A stretch of DNA of 64,000 nucleotides from contig ML978132.1 of the NCBI GenBank assembly GCA_010015805.1, positions 310,001 to 374,000 on the forward strand, in the 5' to 3' direction. This stretch comes from Rhizodiscina lignyota. Taxonomy: Eukaryota > Ascomycota > Dothideomycetes > Aulographales > Rhizodiscinaceae. Positions 21,112 to 33,044 of the stretch are shown here, piece by piece. Under the pieces are notes generated by a model. The model saw only the letters and a program-made list of their open reading frames with translations. It was not told the origin of the DNA and did not search any database. How positions within the stretch are numbered: the first letter of the stretch is position 1; each line of letters starts with the position of its first letter. A program made the position numbers and the translations under genes.

Positions 21112-24100
21112 CTATCCCAAACCCCCATCCACCTGACCATCAGCAACCGCAAGCCTCTGCTTAATAGTCTTCGCCTTCTTGGACAGACCGCCCTTCCTGC
21201 CTCTCTTCCCGCCAGGCGCGGGGGCGTCAGGCACAGAAATCGGCGTCGCGGCACCGCTCGGTTTGGCCGAGGCGTCGTCGAAGTGTCCCTCGCCTGTAGA
21301 CACTGTTAGTTACCTTCATCACCAAGTGATATAATATCAGACTCACCTTCATGATACATATCATCCAAACTAACGTTCTTCTTCACCAGCGCACCCTTCC
21401 TCTTCCTCGTCGGGCCCTCTCTCGCCTCGCGCTCCGCAATCTCCTTCTCCTTCGCCTCGATCTGCTCCGCCGTCTCGTCGTCCGCCAGCCACATCGCGAT
21501 GTCCTTCGTGCGATTCTCGCGATCGCGCTGGCGTCCGAACTCGACTTGGCGGCCCTCGCCGCCGGCCTGTCCAGAAATGACGACGCGCTGCACTTCTTCC
21601 TTCTGTAGCGCACGCTTGCGGATGCGCTCTTCGATCGTGCCGCGTGTGATGAGACGGTATACGGTGACTTGCTTCGTCTGGCCGAGACGATGCGCGCGGT
21701 CCATGGCCTGCGAGTCGATGGTCGGGTTCCAGTCGGAGTCGTAGAAGATGACGGTGTCGGCGGAGGTCAGGTTGATACCCAGACCACCGGCTCGGGTAGA
21801 GAGTAAAAACACGAAAATCTCCGGGCGGGTCTGGAAGTCTGCGACGGTGTCGCGACGGTCCTCGAGCTTGGTGGAACCATCCAGACGCACGAATTTGTAG
21901 TTGCGATAGGTGAGGTATTCTTCCATTAGGTCAATCATGCGTGTCATCTGGAAGTAAAGCAGGACTCTATGCCCTCCTTCCTTGAGCTTGCGGAGTAGAG
22001 CGTCGAGCATGGCAAGCTTGCCAGAGTCTGTGACGAAGCGGCGCATGCTTGGGACGGTGACGTCGGTGTACCGCTTCCTCGTGCTGTCAGGCGAGGGAAG
22101 CAAATTTGTGACCGGCCACAAGTTCTGGTCAACATTCTTTTCCAAAAGCAGTTCTTCGGTCTTCTCGCTGATACCGAACAGTGCTGTGCGAATCGTTGGG
22201 TTGAAGAAAGCGGCTTTCTTTTCTGCCAGGAGGCCTTGGCTAGAAGCGTAAAACTCGATAGGCGGTGCAGAGGCAGCTGGCCTTGCGCAAGGCTCGATAA
22301 CCGGAAGCCCGCTATCCACATATGCAGATTGCGAGACATTAAGCAGGCTATGCATGCGGCCATCGGTGGTGACATCCGCGAGAGGCTGGCGATCATTCCG
22401 CCCAACAATATTGAACAGCGCATGCGTTGGAGTATAGTTCTCCTCATCGTCATACACCTTGAACTTAGCCAAGTCGCGGCCCTTGCGCTTCAACTCCATC
22501 GCACGAAATGCGAGGCCCGTCCTTGCTAAACGCGCCGCTTCGCCCGGAGACACATCAGCGAATCTAAGCCACGAGAATGCACCGTTCTCCTTCTCGCTCT
22601 GACGAATGTACTCCGGCTCCCAGATGTTCATGAGATGGTTGAGGTACTTGCCCCTCCAGCCCGCCTTCTCATTTTCATTGCTGGCGAGATCAAGCCTGCC
22701 ATCTTCCCAAGCTAGGCGGCGTGGAAGAGAGTATTCGATACAGTTCTTCACAGAATACGGAACTTGAAGATTCTGGCCTTCGCGCATGAAGCTTGCTGTC
22801 TCCGCCCACGTGCTAAAGCTGAACGGGCTGGTGGTTTCTGCGCGTTCGAAGAGGTCGGGATGGTTGCAGACTTTCCTAAACTGCATGACGAGATTCATGA
22901 GCGTTGCAGTGTCCTGCTCGTCTCCCACTGCAGCTTTCTCAATGAGCTCCATGATGCTAATCTTGTTGCGCAGATTAGTGTAGTAGGCACGTTGTCGGTA
23001 AGTCAGATCGCAGAAGACGTCTTCTTCAATCTTATCACCAAGCTCCTTCTGCACATGCTTCTTGATACGACGCAACATGAAGGGCTTCAGAATCATGTGC
23101 AGACGCTTGAGCTGATCCTCATTCAGCTTAGTGTTAGACTGCGCATGGCTCTCAATGTCCTTCGAGAACCAGTCGCTGAACTCGTCGTGGCTGTCGAAGA
23201 GACTCGGCATGATAAAGTGCAGCAAAGCCCACAATTCCTGCATGTTGTTCTGGATCGGGGTACCAGTAAGTAGCAGGCGGTTCCTGCAGTGGAATCCGAG
23301 CAAGCTCTTCCACCGACTCGAATTCGATGATTTGATGGCCTGAGCCTCGTCCAAAATCATGTACTGCCACTTCATCTTTTGGAAGTATGCTGTATCTTGC
23401 ACCACGAGTTGGTAGCTCGTCACCATGACATGGAACTCAGCGCTCTCTTTGTAGGTAATATGCTTTCGGTCCCAGCTCTTCCTCAGAGTTTTACGCTCTT
23501 TCGCTGTCCCCCAGTATGGTAGAACCTTCATATTTGGCACGAACTTGGAGATCTCCTGATGCCAATTATGCAATGTCGAAGCCGGGGCAATGACAAGGAA
23601 TGGACCCCAGATGTTGTGCGTCTCAGCAAGGTAAGCCATGACGGAGATTGATTGGACAGTCTTTCCGAGACCCATCTCATCTGCGAGAATGCCGTTGATT
23701 CCTTGCTCGTAGAGGTTGACGAGCCAATTGAGGCCCTTAAGCTGGTACTCCTTCAGCTGACAAGAGAGCATTTTCGGCTGTGCGATGTCCATGGACTGCA
23801 AGCTGGTGGGATTCTGGAAATTCATTTCGCCTTCATCGTCCATGCCTTCCCCAACTGCATCGCCATTGAACTGTCTGGCCTTATCCTGGGCCTCTTGGAC
23901 CGCATTTTGTGCATTTGCCATGGCAGCTGCATGCAGTGCGGATTCGTCTTCAGCATCAAAGTCCAGATCCTCAAAGTTTGTGACTCTCGCGGGAAGCCCA
24001 GAACCAGCAACCGACCCCGGAAGATCAACAGTATGCGCATCCTTATCGCCAGGCCGGATCTTCTCATTAGAAGTTGCAACACTGGCATCTCCGCCATTCA

Positions 24101-26497
24101 TCTCAGCTTCTTCAGTGCGAACCTTCTTGCCAATAAAATGAGAGTAGAGTTCCGTTTGACTGATCAAGAAGTTCAGCTTCCTCTTCTGACGATTCGCTTC
24201 GCGGTCTGCTTCAGCCCTCTTCGCATTCTCCAGCTCTTGTCGCTCGGCGAGCTTCCTCTGGTCGCGCTCATCCCTCTCGTTCCTCTTCCAAAAGCCCACC
24301 ATCTCCCTCATGCTTCGCTTGGCTCTAGCTTGCACATCCTTCATGCTCTTGTTGGTGCGTAGCTGCCACCTCCTGGCCTCCTTACTGGCAAGCTGTGCCG
24401 TCTTGCGCAAATTGCTGGCCTTGGTGTCGGTGCTGGCAAGTTTGATACGGAACACTTTGCCGACATCTTTCTTCGAGAGGTCGCGCCAGATCTGCTCGTA
24501 GATCTGGTTATAGGCCTTGGAGCTGTACGGTTCCATACCAGCTGGCAAACTCGTTGTTGCCCCTGTCATGCCAGAGTCCTCGCTGAAGCTACGATCTCTC
24601 TTGAGCTCAGCAAGTCGTCCAAGGCGCTCCATCTCCTTTGGTGCGATGAGCGGAAGATCCTCGCCACGATCAATCGCCATTTGTGCAGCAGCAGCAGCAT
24701 CCTTCTCGGCCTGCTTCTGCTCCTTGGTCTTGCGCAGACGGTTGCTCGCGCCCTTCTTTCTCTTATCAACCTTGCCGCCCGGTGTGCCCACCCCGGAGAC
24801 AGCGCCTTCTTCCATCTGGAAGCTGCCCATCATGCCACCCTCCATATTCGGGCCCAAGGGTGTGACCTCTCTGATTTCTTTACTAGGCGTTCCGCCCTGC
24901 AATAAGATGTTAGTCTGACGGAATTTCTTCTCGTGCTTCTGTGCCTCCTTAAACAAGCGTTCGCGCTCATCTTCATCCATGGTCTGACGTGCCTTCTGCA
25001 TCGCTTCCTCTCGCTTCTGAGACTCGTTGTGAAGAGTCTTTTCGCGGCGACGCTTGCGCTGCATGTCCTTCTTGCGCTCCTTCTCTTCGGCGATTTCTTG
25101 CGCTTGGACCTTCTTCCACGCGTCTTCTTCATTGTAGCGGTGGAAAAGGTCTTTGGCGTGAGAGAAAACAAGGTCGAAGAGGTCTTGGTGGCGTTGAATA
25201 ACTGCGGTACGGCGACGCTTCACAAACAGTGTTAGTATGATCGGCAGATAGGAAATTGATAAATGTGTTTAGCTTACCTTGCGACGAGCAGTCTCTGTCG
25301 ACCCGACATCGAGTTGTCGCTTCTGATGAGTCGTTCCGTACACTTCTCGTGATTCGTCAATATTGGTGAGAGCTCCGTTGGCAGTGTTCATGCTTGCTTC
25401 TATCCGCTTGAGCTCGGCTTGAACTTCACCTTCATCAGGTCTTACGGCGCTTTTCGGAGGATCGCGAGGTGCTGCAACCTCTACTGGGGGTTCATGGGCG
25501 GCGAGGCCATTAACAGAAGCTTTGCCGGAAGCCTTTGGCACGACCGTGATATTATTTTGCACAGGAGTCTGTGGTGGCGGCTGAATGGGCACTACATCTT
25601 CCTTGACTGCTAATGGATGCGCATTCGATCCTTTCGAGGATCGACGCGAGTGTGACGAAGTTGGTGGGCGCGGTGGCGGGTCATCGTTGCCAGACATGAT
25701 GCTCGACAGCGACATGGGGTCCGCACGCGGCGGCGTCGGTGCTGGCGGTGCCTGCTCGGCAGCCTTCACTGCGTGCATCCCGTTATCGCGCACGTATCCA
25801 GGGTTCTCTGGTTGTGAAGAGCGTCTAGCGTGTGGAGAGAACTGTGGAGGTAGGTGAGACTGTTGCTGAAGTGGAGGTCCGTTGTAGTCGCGATAAAGTT
25901 TCGGCGACAGTGGGGACCGCGACATGTGTTCGACGTGATTCGGCGAATAGTGTGGCGGTTGGACGGGTTGGATCGGCGAGTGGTGTGGGAATGAGGCCGT
26001 TACAGGAGAGTGGTGAGAATGTTGATAGTGTGCAGAATCTGGACGCGCATCGGGATATGCATAGGCGTCGCGGTTCTATTGAACAAAAGTGTTAGTTGAT
26101 GGTTTGGAGATGGAACAATGATGGAGAAGAAATTTTTCGGAGGTAAAGCAGCTAGGGTGAGGTGTCATACCTGAGCAGCAAACGGAGGCTGAGTAGAAAC
26201 TTGACTATTTCGTCTTACTGGACGATCACCTTGGTCCTGCGTGGGATCGTAGAAACGCGAGCCTGTCGGTTCTCGCGCGTGGAGCGCAGAGCTGATGGGA
26301 GGAAGGTGTATTCCGCTGTTTCGCGCGGAGGGCGATGCTGGATGGGGAGGCAAGGAGGTTGTTTGCGTGGGCGATCGAAGATGTGGTTTCTCCCTCTCCC
26401 TCTCCATATCCCCTGGCATCCTGCCATTGCTGGTCTCGGACGCGCCGCGATTGTAGTCCTCCTCCGGCGGTCGCTGCATGATGGTGCTATGGAACAT
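21112..26497 (-). CDS. INO80: Chromatin-remodelling ATPase INO80
   Basis: The catalytic subunit of the INO80 complex, which slides nucleosomes and edits H2A.Z at promoters and damaged DNA. Four exons, 26497-26171, 26075-25278, 25217-21347 and 21293-21112, give 1,725 residues. The N-terminus is disordered and rich in Pro, His and Ser. A basic coiled-coil region leads to the DBINO domain ([15 protein letters not shown], near residue 610). The SNF2 ATPase carries ADEMGLGKT (~888), [11 protein letters not shown] (~999) and LTGTPIQNN. The helicase C half carries [18 protein letters not shown] (~1518) and MDRAHRLGQ, separated from the first half by the long insertion typical of INO80. The last intron uses GTGAGT and a CTAAC branch. 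The start codon is uncertain: the first in-frame ATG of the exon is chosen, and a further 5' exon is possible. Confidence 0.96.
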
Positions 26498-27932
26498 CAA
26501 CTTGTGCAGCAGCGGATTTTCTGCTTCCGCTATCTCCTTGAAGCTGGCGTCCTGGCAGCGGCCATCGAAAGGTTTGCTGGTTGGAGGTGCTGGCTCGTGG
26601 CGCTGGACCAATAGCACGCCACCCCTTCTACGGACGATGCGGCGATGGATGCGCTGCGCGGCGGTGATGGAATTCGATGGCAGACTTGACGGAGGATGGT
26701 GATTGAGGTGGACGTGGGCCGGCGCAGGATTGGGGAGGCCAGCTCACAAAAATCAGGTCAGCCGTGAGCTAGCGCAGTAGCAGTAGCAATAGCTGATGCT
26801 GAGCATGCGAGGCGTCGGCGAGGCACTTGCGGGCACGACGATGGTGGTGAGTGCGGATGGGGAAGGAAGGGAGGGGGGAGCGAGGGAATGGTGGTGAAGT
26901 CGGGGATTTGTTGGTGGTGCTTATGATTATTGGGCATCCGCTGCTCCTTGGTTGAAACTGACGACGCGCCCACACGGCCATCCAGTTGTTGTGGCGGCTC
27001 TGTCCGCAAACTCAGCGTCGAGATAGCAGCTCAGGGTCACGCAAGTCGCTATCCCTGCATTCACGTCCGGTCGGCACTTCTATATGAATTTCATTGTTGC
27101 ATTGAGTCCATCTGCACGCCCTCTGCGCGGTTTGTCATGCTTTGGGATGCTTCGGGAGCTGGATAATTCCCGGAAGCTGAGTTCGCTTCCCTTTGTTCTT
27201 CGTTCAGGGCGCGAGCGATTCGATGCGAGAATGATCTGCCGCTAGTGACGTGGAGAGAGCTTCTTCAATGCCTGCGCTTTAAGCAGCAAATCTTAGATAC
27301 CCTTCGCAAAGCCTTCACTACCATTCCGCCCCACCCAGAACAGCTTTAGAAAGCACTGCCTCAGTTGCCTTTGTCGAGCACTTAGTAATGGAGGCTTGGA
27401 GTATGATCCAAACGAGTTGCTTGAAAGAGAGAGAAAGCTATGAGAGAAGGAGAAAAGCCTAGTATACACGGTAGTTAATAGTGCTAGTAGCGTTATATAT
27501 ATACAAGGGCTGCAAAGAGGCTGAATAAACACCTCTAACAATCTTTCAAATTGTCTCTTAGATTAATGTCTAGCTTAAAGTTAGCTATTTATAGTTAGGG
27601 GCCTAGTGGTTAAGAGAAGAGAGCGCAAGGGGAGTGCTGAGGAGTATCCGTATGGAAAGCTACTTAGAGGGGGGTTTGGTAGGCAAGGTACCTAAAGTTA
27701 GGTACGATATACCCGGAAGTTGTGCGGGGTGGTAGTGAAGGTTTTACCCGCTGGTATCCAAGATTTAGTGCTTAAAACCGCAAGCATTAAAGATATTTTC
27801 TCTGGCGACGTGCCCGGCCACGTTTCGCCGCTCCGGTCCGCGGAATTTGACCTGCATTTGCCAAGATATCATCGCTAACTTTTTGGGACGCGCGAGAGGC
27901 CAATTCCTCGACACTGCGATCCATATTACACA
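26498..27932. promoter_or_regulatory. INO80 / BRX1 intergenic region with degenerate AT-rich patch
   Basis: About 1.4 kb between two divergent housekeeping genes. The INO80-proximal part is GA/CT-rich leader-like sequence. From ~27460 to 27620 it becomes AT-rich, with many TAG/CTA words and a TATATATATA run, as in old decayed repeats. An 18-bp perfect inverted repeat, GTACCTAAAGTTAGGTAC, lies at 27688-27705. The BRX1 promoter must occupy the final few hundred bases. Confidence 0.4.
27688..27705. repeat. Short perfect inverted repeat
   Basis: GTACCTAA and TTAGGTAC are separated by two bases. The same arms, in the opposite order, occur at 39187-39205. Confidence 0.85.
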
Positions 27933-28944
27933 ATGGCTGCCGTATACAAGGCGCTTTCGAAGCCGACTACCAGGGAGTCTGATGCCAAGAATAAGGACGA
28001 AGTACGAAACAGGCAGCGAGTCCTCATTCTAAGCTCTAGAGGCGTAACATACAGGTAAAAATCCTCCAGGGCAATTATTTTGCAAATAATTGAATTTGAT
28101 GCTGATACGTCTTCGACACAGACACCGACATCTCCTGAATGATTTATACTCTCTTCTTCCTCATAGTCGCAAAGAAGCCAAACTCGATACCAAGACCAAG
28201 CTGTACCAACTCAACGAGCTTGCAGAACTCTACAACTGCAATAATGTCTTCTTTTTCGAGGCAAGGAAAGGCAAAGACCTTTACGTCTGGATGAGCAAGC
28301 CGCCCAACGGCCCGACAGTCAAGATGCATCTGCAGAACTTGCACACAATGGACGAACTGCACTTCACTGGAAACTGTCTCAAGGGCTCGCGGCCAATACT
28401 GTCCTTCGACTCCACATTCGACTCAGAACCACATCTACGCGTCATCAAAGAGCTCTTCTTGCACGTCTTTGGTGTTCCGAAGAGCTCAAAGAAACTGAAG
28501 CCCTTCATTGACCACGTCATGGGCTTCACAGTCGCAAATGGGAAGATTTGGATCAGGTGTTACCAGATCAACGAGACGGAGCCGGGAAAGGGCAAGGAGA
28601 ATGAAGACACTTCTGCAGGCGCGAATGGTGTGGAGCCCGGGGCGAAGAAGGGCAAGCACGGTGAAACCAACGTTAGTCTGATCGAGATTGGCCCTCGCTT
28701 CGTTCTCACGCCCATCGTCATACAAGAATCGAGCTTTGGTGGTCCAATCATCTACGAGAATAAGGAGTTTGTGTCGCCGAACCAAGTGCGCTCAGACTTG
28801 CGTCGTGCAAAGGCTGGCAGGTTCAACAAGCGCAGTGAGGCGGCACAAGAAGGCAAAATCAGAAGGGGCGACCTGGGTCTTACTTCAGAAGGTGGAAGAA
28901 GAAATCCGAAGGATCCGCTCGATTCCCAGGTCTTGTTCGCATGA
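27933..28944 (+). CDS. BRX1: Ribosome biogenesis protein BRX1 (Brix domain)
   Basis: A nucleolar factor for 60S subunit assembly, 314 residues. Two exons, 27933-28054 and 28122-28944, join across a 67-bp intron to give RVLILSSRGVTYRHRHLLND, the start of the Brix domain. The family-specific LDTKTKLYQLNELAELYNCN, FFEARKGKDLYVWMSKPPNG and GSRPILSFDSTFDSEPHLRV follow. The C-terminal sigma-like part contains RFVLTPIVIQESSFGGPIIY and a basic tail. Length and motif order match BRX1 rather than other Brix proteins such as RPF2 or SSF1. Confidence 0.96.
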
Positions 28945-29006
28945 TCGTCTACCAATACAGGGGAGAGGTACCAAAAGCTCTCAGAGGAAGAGAGACATCC
29001 AAGACA

Positions 29007-29993
29007 TCATATCTCGTTGTATCCGGTCAGTCTCGCTGAGGGTATAGGATAATACCCGGCCGGACTAATCGGCTCTTTCAACGTCCAATTCTTCGCTTTC
29101 TCCTCGAGCTCGACCCTCCCAATAATGTCATGGTACCCCTCATATGGACTCTTCGCCTCACGCGACCCATCCGGGATATCACACGTTACCAATCTCTCGA
29201 GTCCTCTCGCAACACTAGATCCAACAGCATCGGTAACCTTGGCCCTAACGGCCCTCAATTTGCTGAACGGTTCGACAACCTTAACGAGACCATTGATATC
29301 TTCCCCTGGTGAAAAGGTACTTTTGCGCTTCTTTAACTCATCCAAAAGCATAACTTCGACATATTTCAGTGGTGGCGTCACACTACCGCCTTGACGCCTC
29401 AGTTCCTTCACCAACCTCTCTACTTGTCCCTTCAGTCCAGCCGTCAATCCCGCGCCTCCACAGTTATACTTGACGGTGGAAGTGTAACTATCCACGTACT
29501 CAATCGTTATAAGGAAGTTTCGCATACGACGAATATTACCGTGCGAAAACCACTGCAGGAATTCAAAAGAGCGGCGCGGCTGTAGTCCCGTGGGGAGCTG
29601 CCAGGCGAAGTGGAACAGCATTCGGTCGTAGGATATGGTGAGGGAAAAGAAGTTGTCTCCGTAGAGCACGTCTGCAGCTTCATTGTGTATCTGGTGGTTG
29701 ACAGCGAGGATGGCAGTATGCCCGCGGCGCCAGAGTGTGCAATTGACAGGCGCGGCCTTGAAAGTCTTGAGGAGAGATGTCATAGAATTGGAGCGTTGTA
29801 GACTTGAAATGCGACTAGTGTTACCCGAAGTGCTATCATTATCTTGAGACGTTGAAGGTGTGGACTTGAGCGTGTTGACGATGTCGGAGTCGGTCGAAAT
29901 TGTGTGTGGGAGGATGAAGGAGTAGATGTGGAGGCGGAGTTCGAGAGGGAGCGCAAGGAATCTGCATGGCTCCTCTTCTGAAGATAAAGCCAT
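29007..29993 (-). CDS. F-box-like / 2EXR-type hypothetical protein
   Basis: A single-exon protein of 328 residues. The N-terminal FLALPLELRLHIYSFILPH is the LPxELRxxIY motif that opens many fungal F-box-like and 2EXR proteins. A serine/threonine-rich linker follows, then AILAVNHQIHNEAADVLYGD, which is also characteristic of this family (LLLVNRQIHxEAxxxLY pattern). No catalytic motif is visible. F-box-like proteins recruit substrates to SCF ubiquitin ligases, but most members of this expanded fungal group are untested. It is convergent with BRX1, with only 62 bp between stops. Confidence 0.85.
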   Translation of the reverse strand: MALSSEEEPCRFLALPLELRLHIYSFILPHTISTDSDIVNTLKSTPSTSQDNDSTSGNTSRISSLQRSNSMTSLLKTFKAAPVNCTLWRRGHTAILAVNHQIHNEAADVLYGDNFFSLTISYDRMLFHFAWQLPTGLQPRRSFEFLQWFSHGNIRRMRNFLITIEYVDSYTSTVKYNCGGAGLTAGLKGQVERLVKELRRQGGSVTPPLKYVEVMLLDELKKRKSTFSPGEDINGLVKVVEPFSKLRAVRAKVTDAVGSSVARGLERLVTCDIPDGSREAKSPYEGYHDIIGRVELEEKAKNWTLKEPISPAGYYPIPSARLTGYNEI

Positions 29994-30641
29994 GGCAGAG
30001 ACCTGGATAATCGCAAGGAGAAGTCTCTCCTTGAGAGAGAGGCCACTCTGGAGCTGTACCTACGCGTAACGTGGGGAGAGAGAGGTACGCGGGGGGCTTA
30101 ACAGCATCCATGGAAGGCGCAAGGGGCTGGCTCCCCTGACTCGTGCATCGGCTTGGCATTCGCATGGCTCCCGGCGACTGCCCAAAAGTCCAAATTGTCA
30201 GACCAGCCGTCTCTTCTCTCCACAACACACCATCATGATACAGCCCGCGGCAACCAGCTCTCTTGAGCTGGCTAAAACCCACAACACTCATTCCAAGAAT
30301 GCCATGTCATTCACCCTTTTCTATAGCCCCAACGGCGGGGTCTACGTCTCTTGACCCCTGGAAGCGAAGTTCGGCGGCGGCTATCAAGACGTTGACGGAC
30401 GAAACCCACACAACAAACCATTCCAAAGGGGAGAGGCTCTCTGAGTCAGTGAAGAGAAGGACAAATTGACATTTCCATTCTATTTTCGACATTCCAATTC
30501 TTGTTTCGTTGCACATATACCCACAAAAACCAAACCCCCAAAAACAACTGAGTCAGATACACCAAATCAAGCGTCGAGAACATACCACAGTTTCGAAAAC
30601 AGCACGAGTCACAGCAAAAAGTTTAAAAATCAGCGATCAAG
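29994..30641. promoter_or_regulatory. Divergent promoter region of two F-box-like genes
   Basis: 648 bp separate two divergent genes. The part before 30642 is rich in A and C (CAAAAC, CCAAAA words), as in many fungal 5'UTRs. Nothing else stands out. Confidence 0.45.
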
Positions 30642-31844
30642 ATGCATTACGAACACCTGCCAACCGAGCTTATCGCGCATATCTTTACCTCCACCGCGTC
30701 TGTCTCCGACGCACTCACCCTCTCCTCAACATGCCGTCGCTACCGAGAGATATTCAATCGCCAAAAAGTCACCATCCTAGCCGCCGCTGCTGAGCACCAA
30801 TATGGGCCACTGCACGATGCTGTCCAGCTGCTCACACACAACGCAAGCCAGCCTGCGCACCTTGTTCGCACTGTGCCGATATCATTCTCCTTGATCAAGC
30901 AGATCGTGGACATTGGCAGGGTGGCAGAGAAGTGGGCAGACTTGTATCCTTTCAAGCGATGGAAGGCGGACTTTGAGAGTCGACGGCTCTTGACGAGCTA
31001 TGAACAGTACCGTATTCGTCGTGCCCTGTACCGTCTTTGGCTGTACGGCGAGGCATTCCATAACCGCCAGCATACCCGCGAGACGAGACAAATCAAGCTG
31101 GTCGTCCAAGAGCGCTCAAGACTGCTGCACAATTGGTCGACGGAAGAATTGGTGGAGATGGCGGATGTGAGACAGGTGATGAGAGACGTTGTTGGCGACA
31201 ACATGTGTCCCAGCAACGGCACCATCGCGCGGAAGTGGCGCAAGCGGTTTCCCGAAGACACCACGCCGCATCCGCTGATGTTCAACATTCACCTGAACTA
31301 CCCTCCTCCAGCAACGGCAATGAATCCAGCGTTCCAGCCAAGTGGATACCATAATCCGTACAACAACGTCGGTTTTGACAACTCCAGCGCTGGTAGCGGG
31401 CAGTTCTACCAGCATCGTCCGTCGCGCTCGACGTATTCATGGAGCAAGTACCAGTCCACGCCGGCGCACGACCCTGGTGCTGAGGGTTGGGGCGACGCGA
31501 TACAGCACTACTACGTCGTCGAGGACATGCTGAAGCTCTCGCCCTCACAGATTCTCTTCCTGAAGGAGAATGTCAAGTATAAACGCGATGTCGAGTCCTG
31601 GATTCGCTGGTTTGCTGCTGGTGGGAGCGTGCCTTCGGGCGCAACCGCTGTTGTTCCAACGGCAGGGTTAGACGGCATGGAAGCTGGGTGCGGTGATTGG
31701 GGCTGGTTCGACAATAACGGCGAGACGTGGGGCGAGACGCTGAGGTTGGTGTTGGCGGAGAGGGGATTGGAGGTTGCGAATGTGCTTGGCGAGGATGGGA
31801 CGGGCTTTGATGGGGACTGGGGAGTCGTGAGGGAAGAAGAGTAG
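30642..31844 (+). CDS. F-box domain protein
   Basis: A single-exon protein of 400 residues. The first 40 residues form an F-box: YEHLPTELIAHIFTSTA, then DALTLSSTCRRYREIFN. The remainder has no repeat-type substrate-binding domain that I recognise. A helical region (residues ~60-180) with many Trp, Arg and Tyr is followed by a Pro/Asn/Ser-rich low-complexity stretch (~210-270). A C-terminal part rich in Trp and Gly comes last (GCGDWGWFDNNGETWGETL). It is probably an SCF substrate adaptor. The ATG at 30645 region is preceded by an A-rich leader and the frame is clean. Confidence 0.85.
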   Translation: MHYEHLPTELIAHIFTSTASVSDALTLSSTCRRYREIFNRQKVTILAAAAEHQYGPLHDAVQLLTHNASQPAHLVRTVPISFSLIKQIVDIGRVAEKWADLYPFKRWKADFESRRLLTSYEQYRIRRALYRLWLYGEAFHNRQHTRETRQIKLVVQERSRLLHNWSTEELVEMADVRQVMRDVVGDNMCPSNGTIARKWRKRFPEDTTPHPLMFNIHLNYPPPATAMNPAFQPSGYHNPYNNVGFDNSSAGSGQFYQHRPSRSTYSWSKYQSTPAHDPGAEGWGDAIQHYYVVEDMLKLSPSQILFLKENVKYKRDVESWIRWFAAGGSVPSGATAVVPTAGLDGMEAGCGDWGWFDNNGETWGETLRLVLAERGLEVANVLGEDGTGFDGDWGVVREEE

Positions 31845-33044
31845 ATTTCGTTGTATTGGTTAAAACTTAGCTTCATTAGTTGGACGTGTAGAATGGATTC
31901 GTATACTTTGGGTTTCCTTCCGTCTCTAGAATATTCCACAAGATCTTTTGGGTCGCTTTCCTCTTTATACGATCCTGTCCTTTACCTTCAAGTGAGTAGA
32001 GGTATTCACTGATCGGTCATTTCACTCTCTTCTCCTTCTCAACCAAGCTTTCCCAAGCAGGTGCTAATCGATCTGCGAACTCATCTTCACATGGAGTTCC
32101 TACTGCAACCGAAACTCTTTCATGCAACATCCCAACAGTTCTCATATTCGCGACATCGGTTTGACAGTTCTGGGGTTTACCTGGTTCGCGGCGTTTCCCA
32201 AACATGATTTCTACGCTCATGCTTCAAAAGTATTCAATACGACCCTTTCTTAATTAGACAGAATTATTTGCTTACTTCGTCCCACGCGGCCTGTCTTATT
32301 GCATGACATCGCCTCTCTATATGCCAGCTCCTGCTGTCTCCCTCTATGTCTACTCTTTAACTCTTTAACTCTTAGAAGCATCCGCAAAAGTACACGCCGC
32401 TACCATGCCTTGCTCGGTTTTCATGAGGAACAAAGGGCAGGGGACATACCAGTAAACCAATACGGTCACACATCTCCGTGCTCTAAGGAAGCTATTGTGC
32501 CTTGCTTCATGGTCCTTGCCTGAGTAGCTCCGCAGCTCGATCTCGAATATTTATCGACTAGAGCACCCCCTACATATTCTTACGTTCCATTGGGACCTCA
32601 TTCAGCTCTTGATCGTAGCCCGATCATGTCTGGAGACCGCTATTGTCTCTCTGTGTATGCCCACCTCCTTTTTAACATGTGAATGCTGTTGGCGTTTCAG
32701 GTCGCTCACGATCGTCAGTATTGCATATGTATGTAATATCGAATTTCTGCCGAATCAAGATTAGAATATCCCTTTCGATATTGCACCAGAAAAACACATG
32801 GAGTGTGGCGCAGTCAAGGTCGCGATAGCTTTCGCCTCGGCCTTCGATCCTTCGCGTGAAACTTGCACTGCGTTCACCTTGCAACAATGCATAGCCCATC
32901 TATCCCAGTACGATCCGTTATCTACCCCATCCTGCCAGCCGATAAATCTTCGCCATCCGATGAAACACTACACTTCTTGCGCATACTGCCATTCTGTCGC
33001 TTGAGCCATTGTCGCGCCGCTATGCCCGGAACGAACACCACGAA
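31845..33044. other. Intergenic region, no supported gene
   Basis: About 1.2 kb. A 67-codon minus-strand ORF (32220-32017) with two Cys residues is the only candidate; I recognise no domain, so it is not called. The sequence contains CT-rich runs and no obvious repeat. Confidence 0.35.

Noticed and set aside
22764-24362. Long plus-strand ORFs (169 and 236 codons) opposite INO80
   Set aside because: They are antisense shadows of a highly conserved gene; their translations show no family pattern.
27595-27620. GCCTAGTGGTTAAGAG, resembling a tRNA A box
   Set aside because: No matching B box or acceptor stem follows at the right distance, so no tRNA or SINE is called.
32017-32220. 67-codon minus-strand ORF
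   Set aside because: Too short, no homology recognised and no supporting context.
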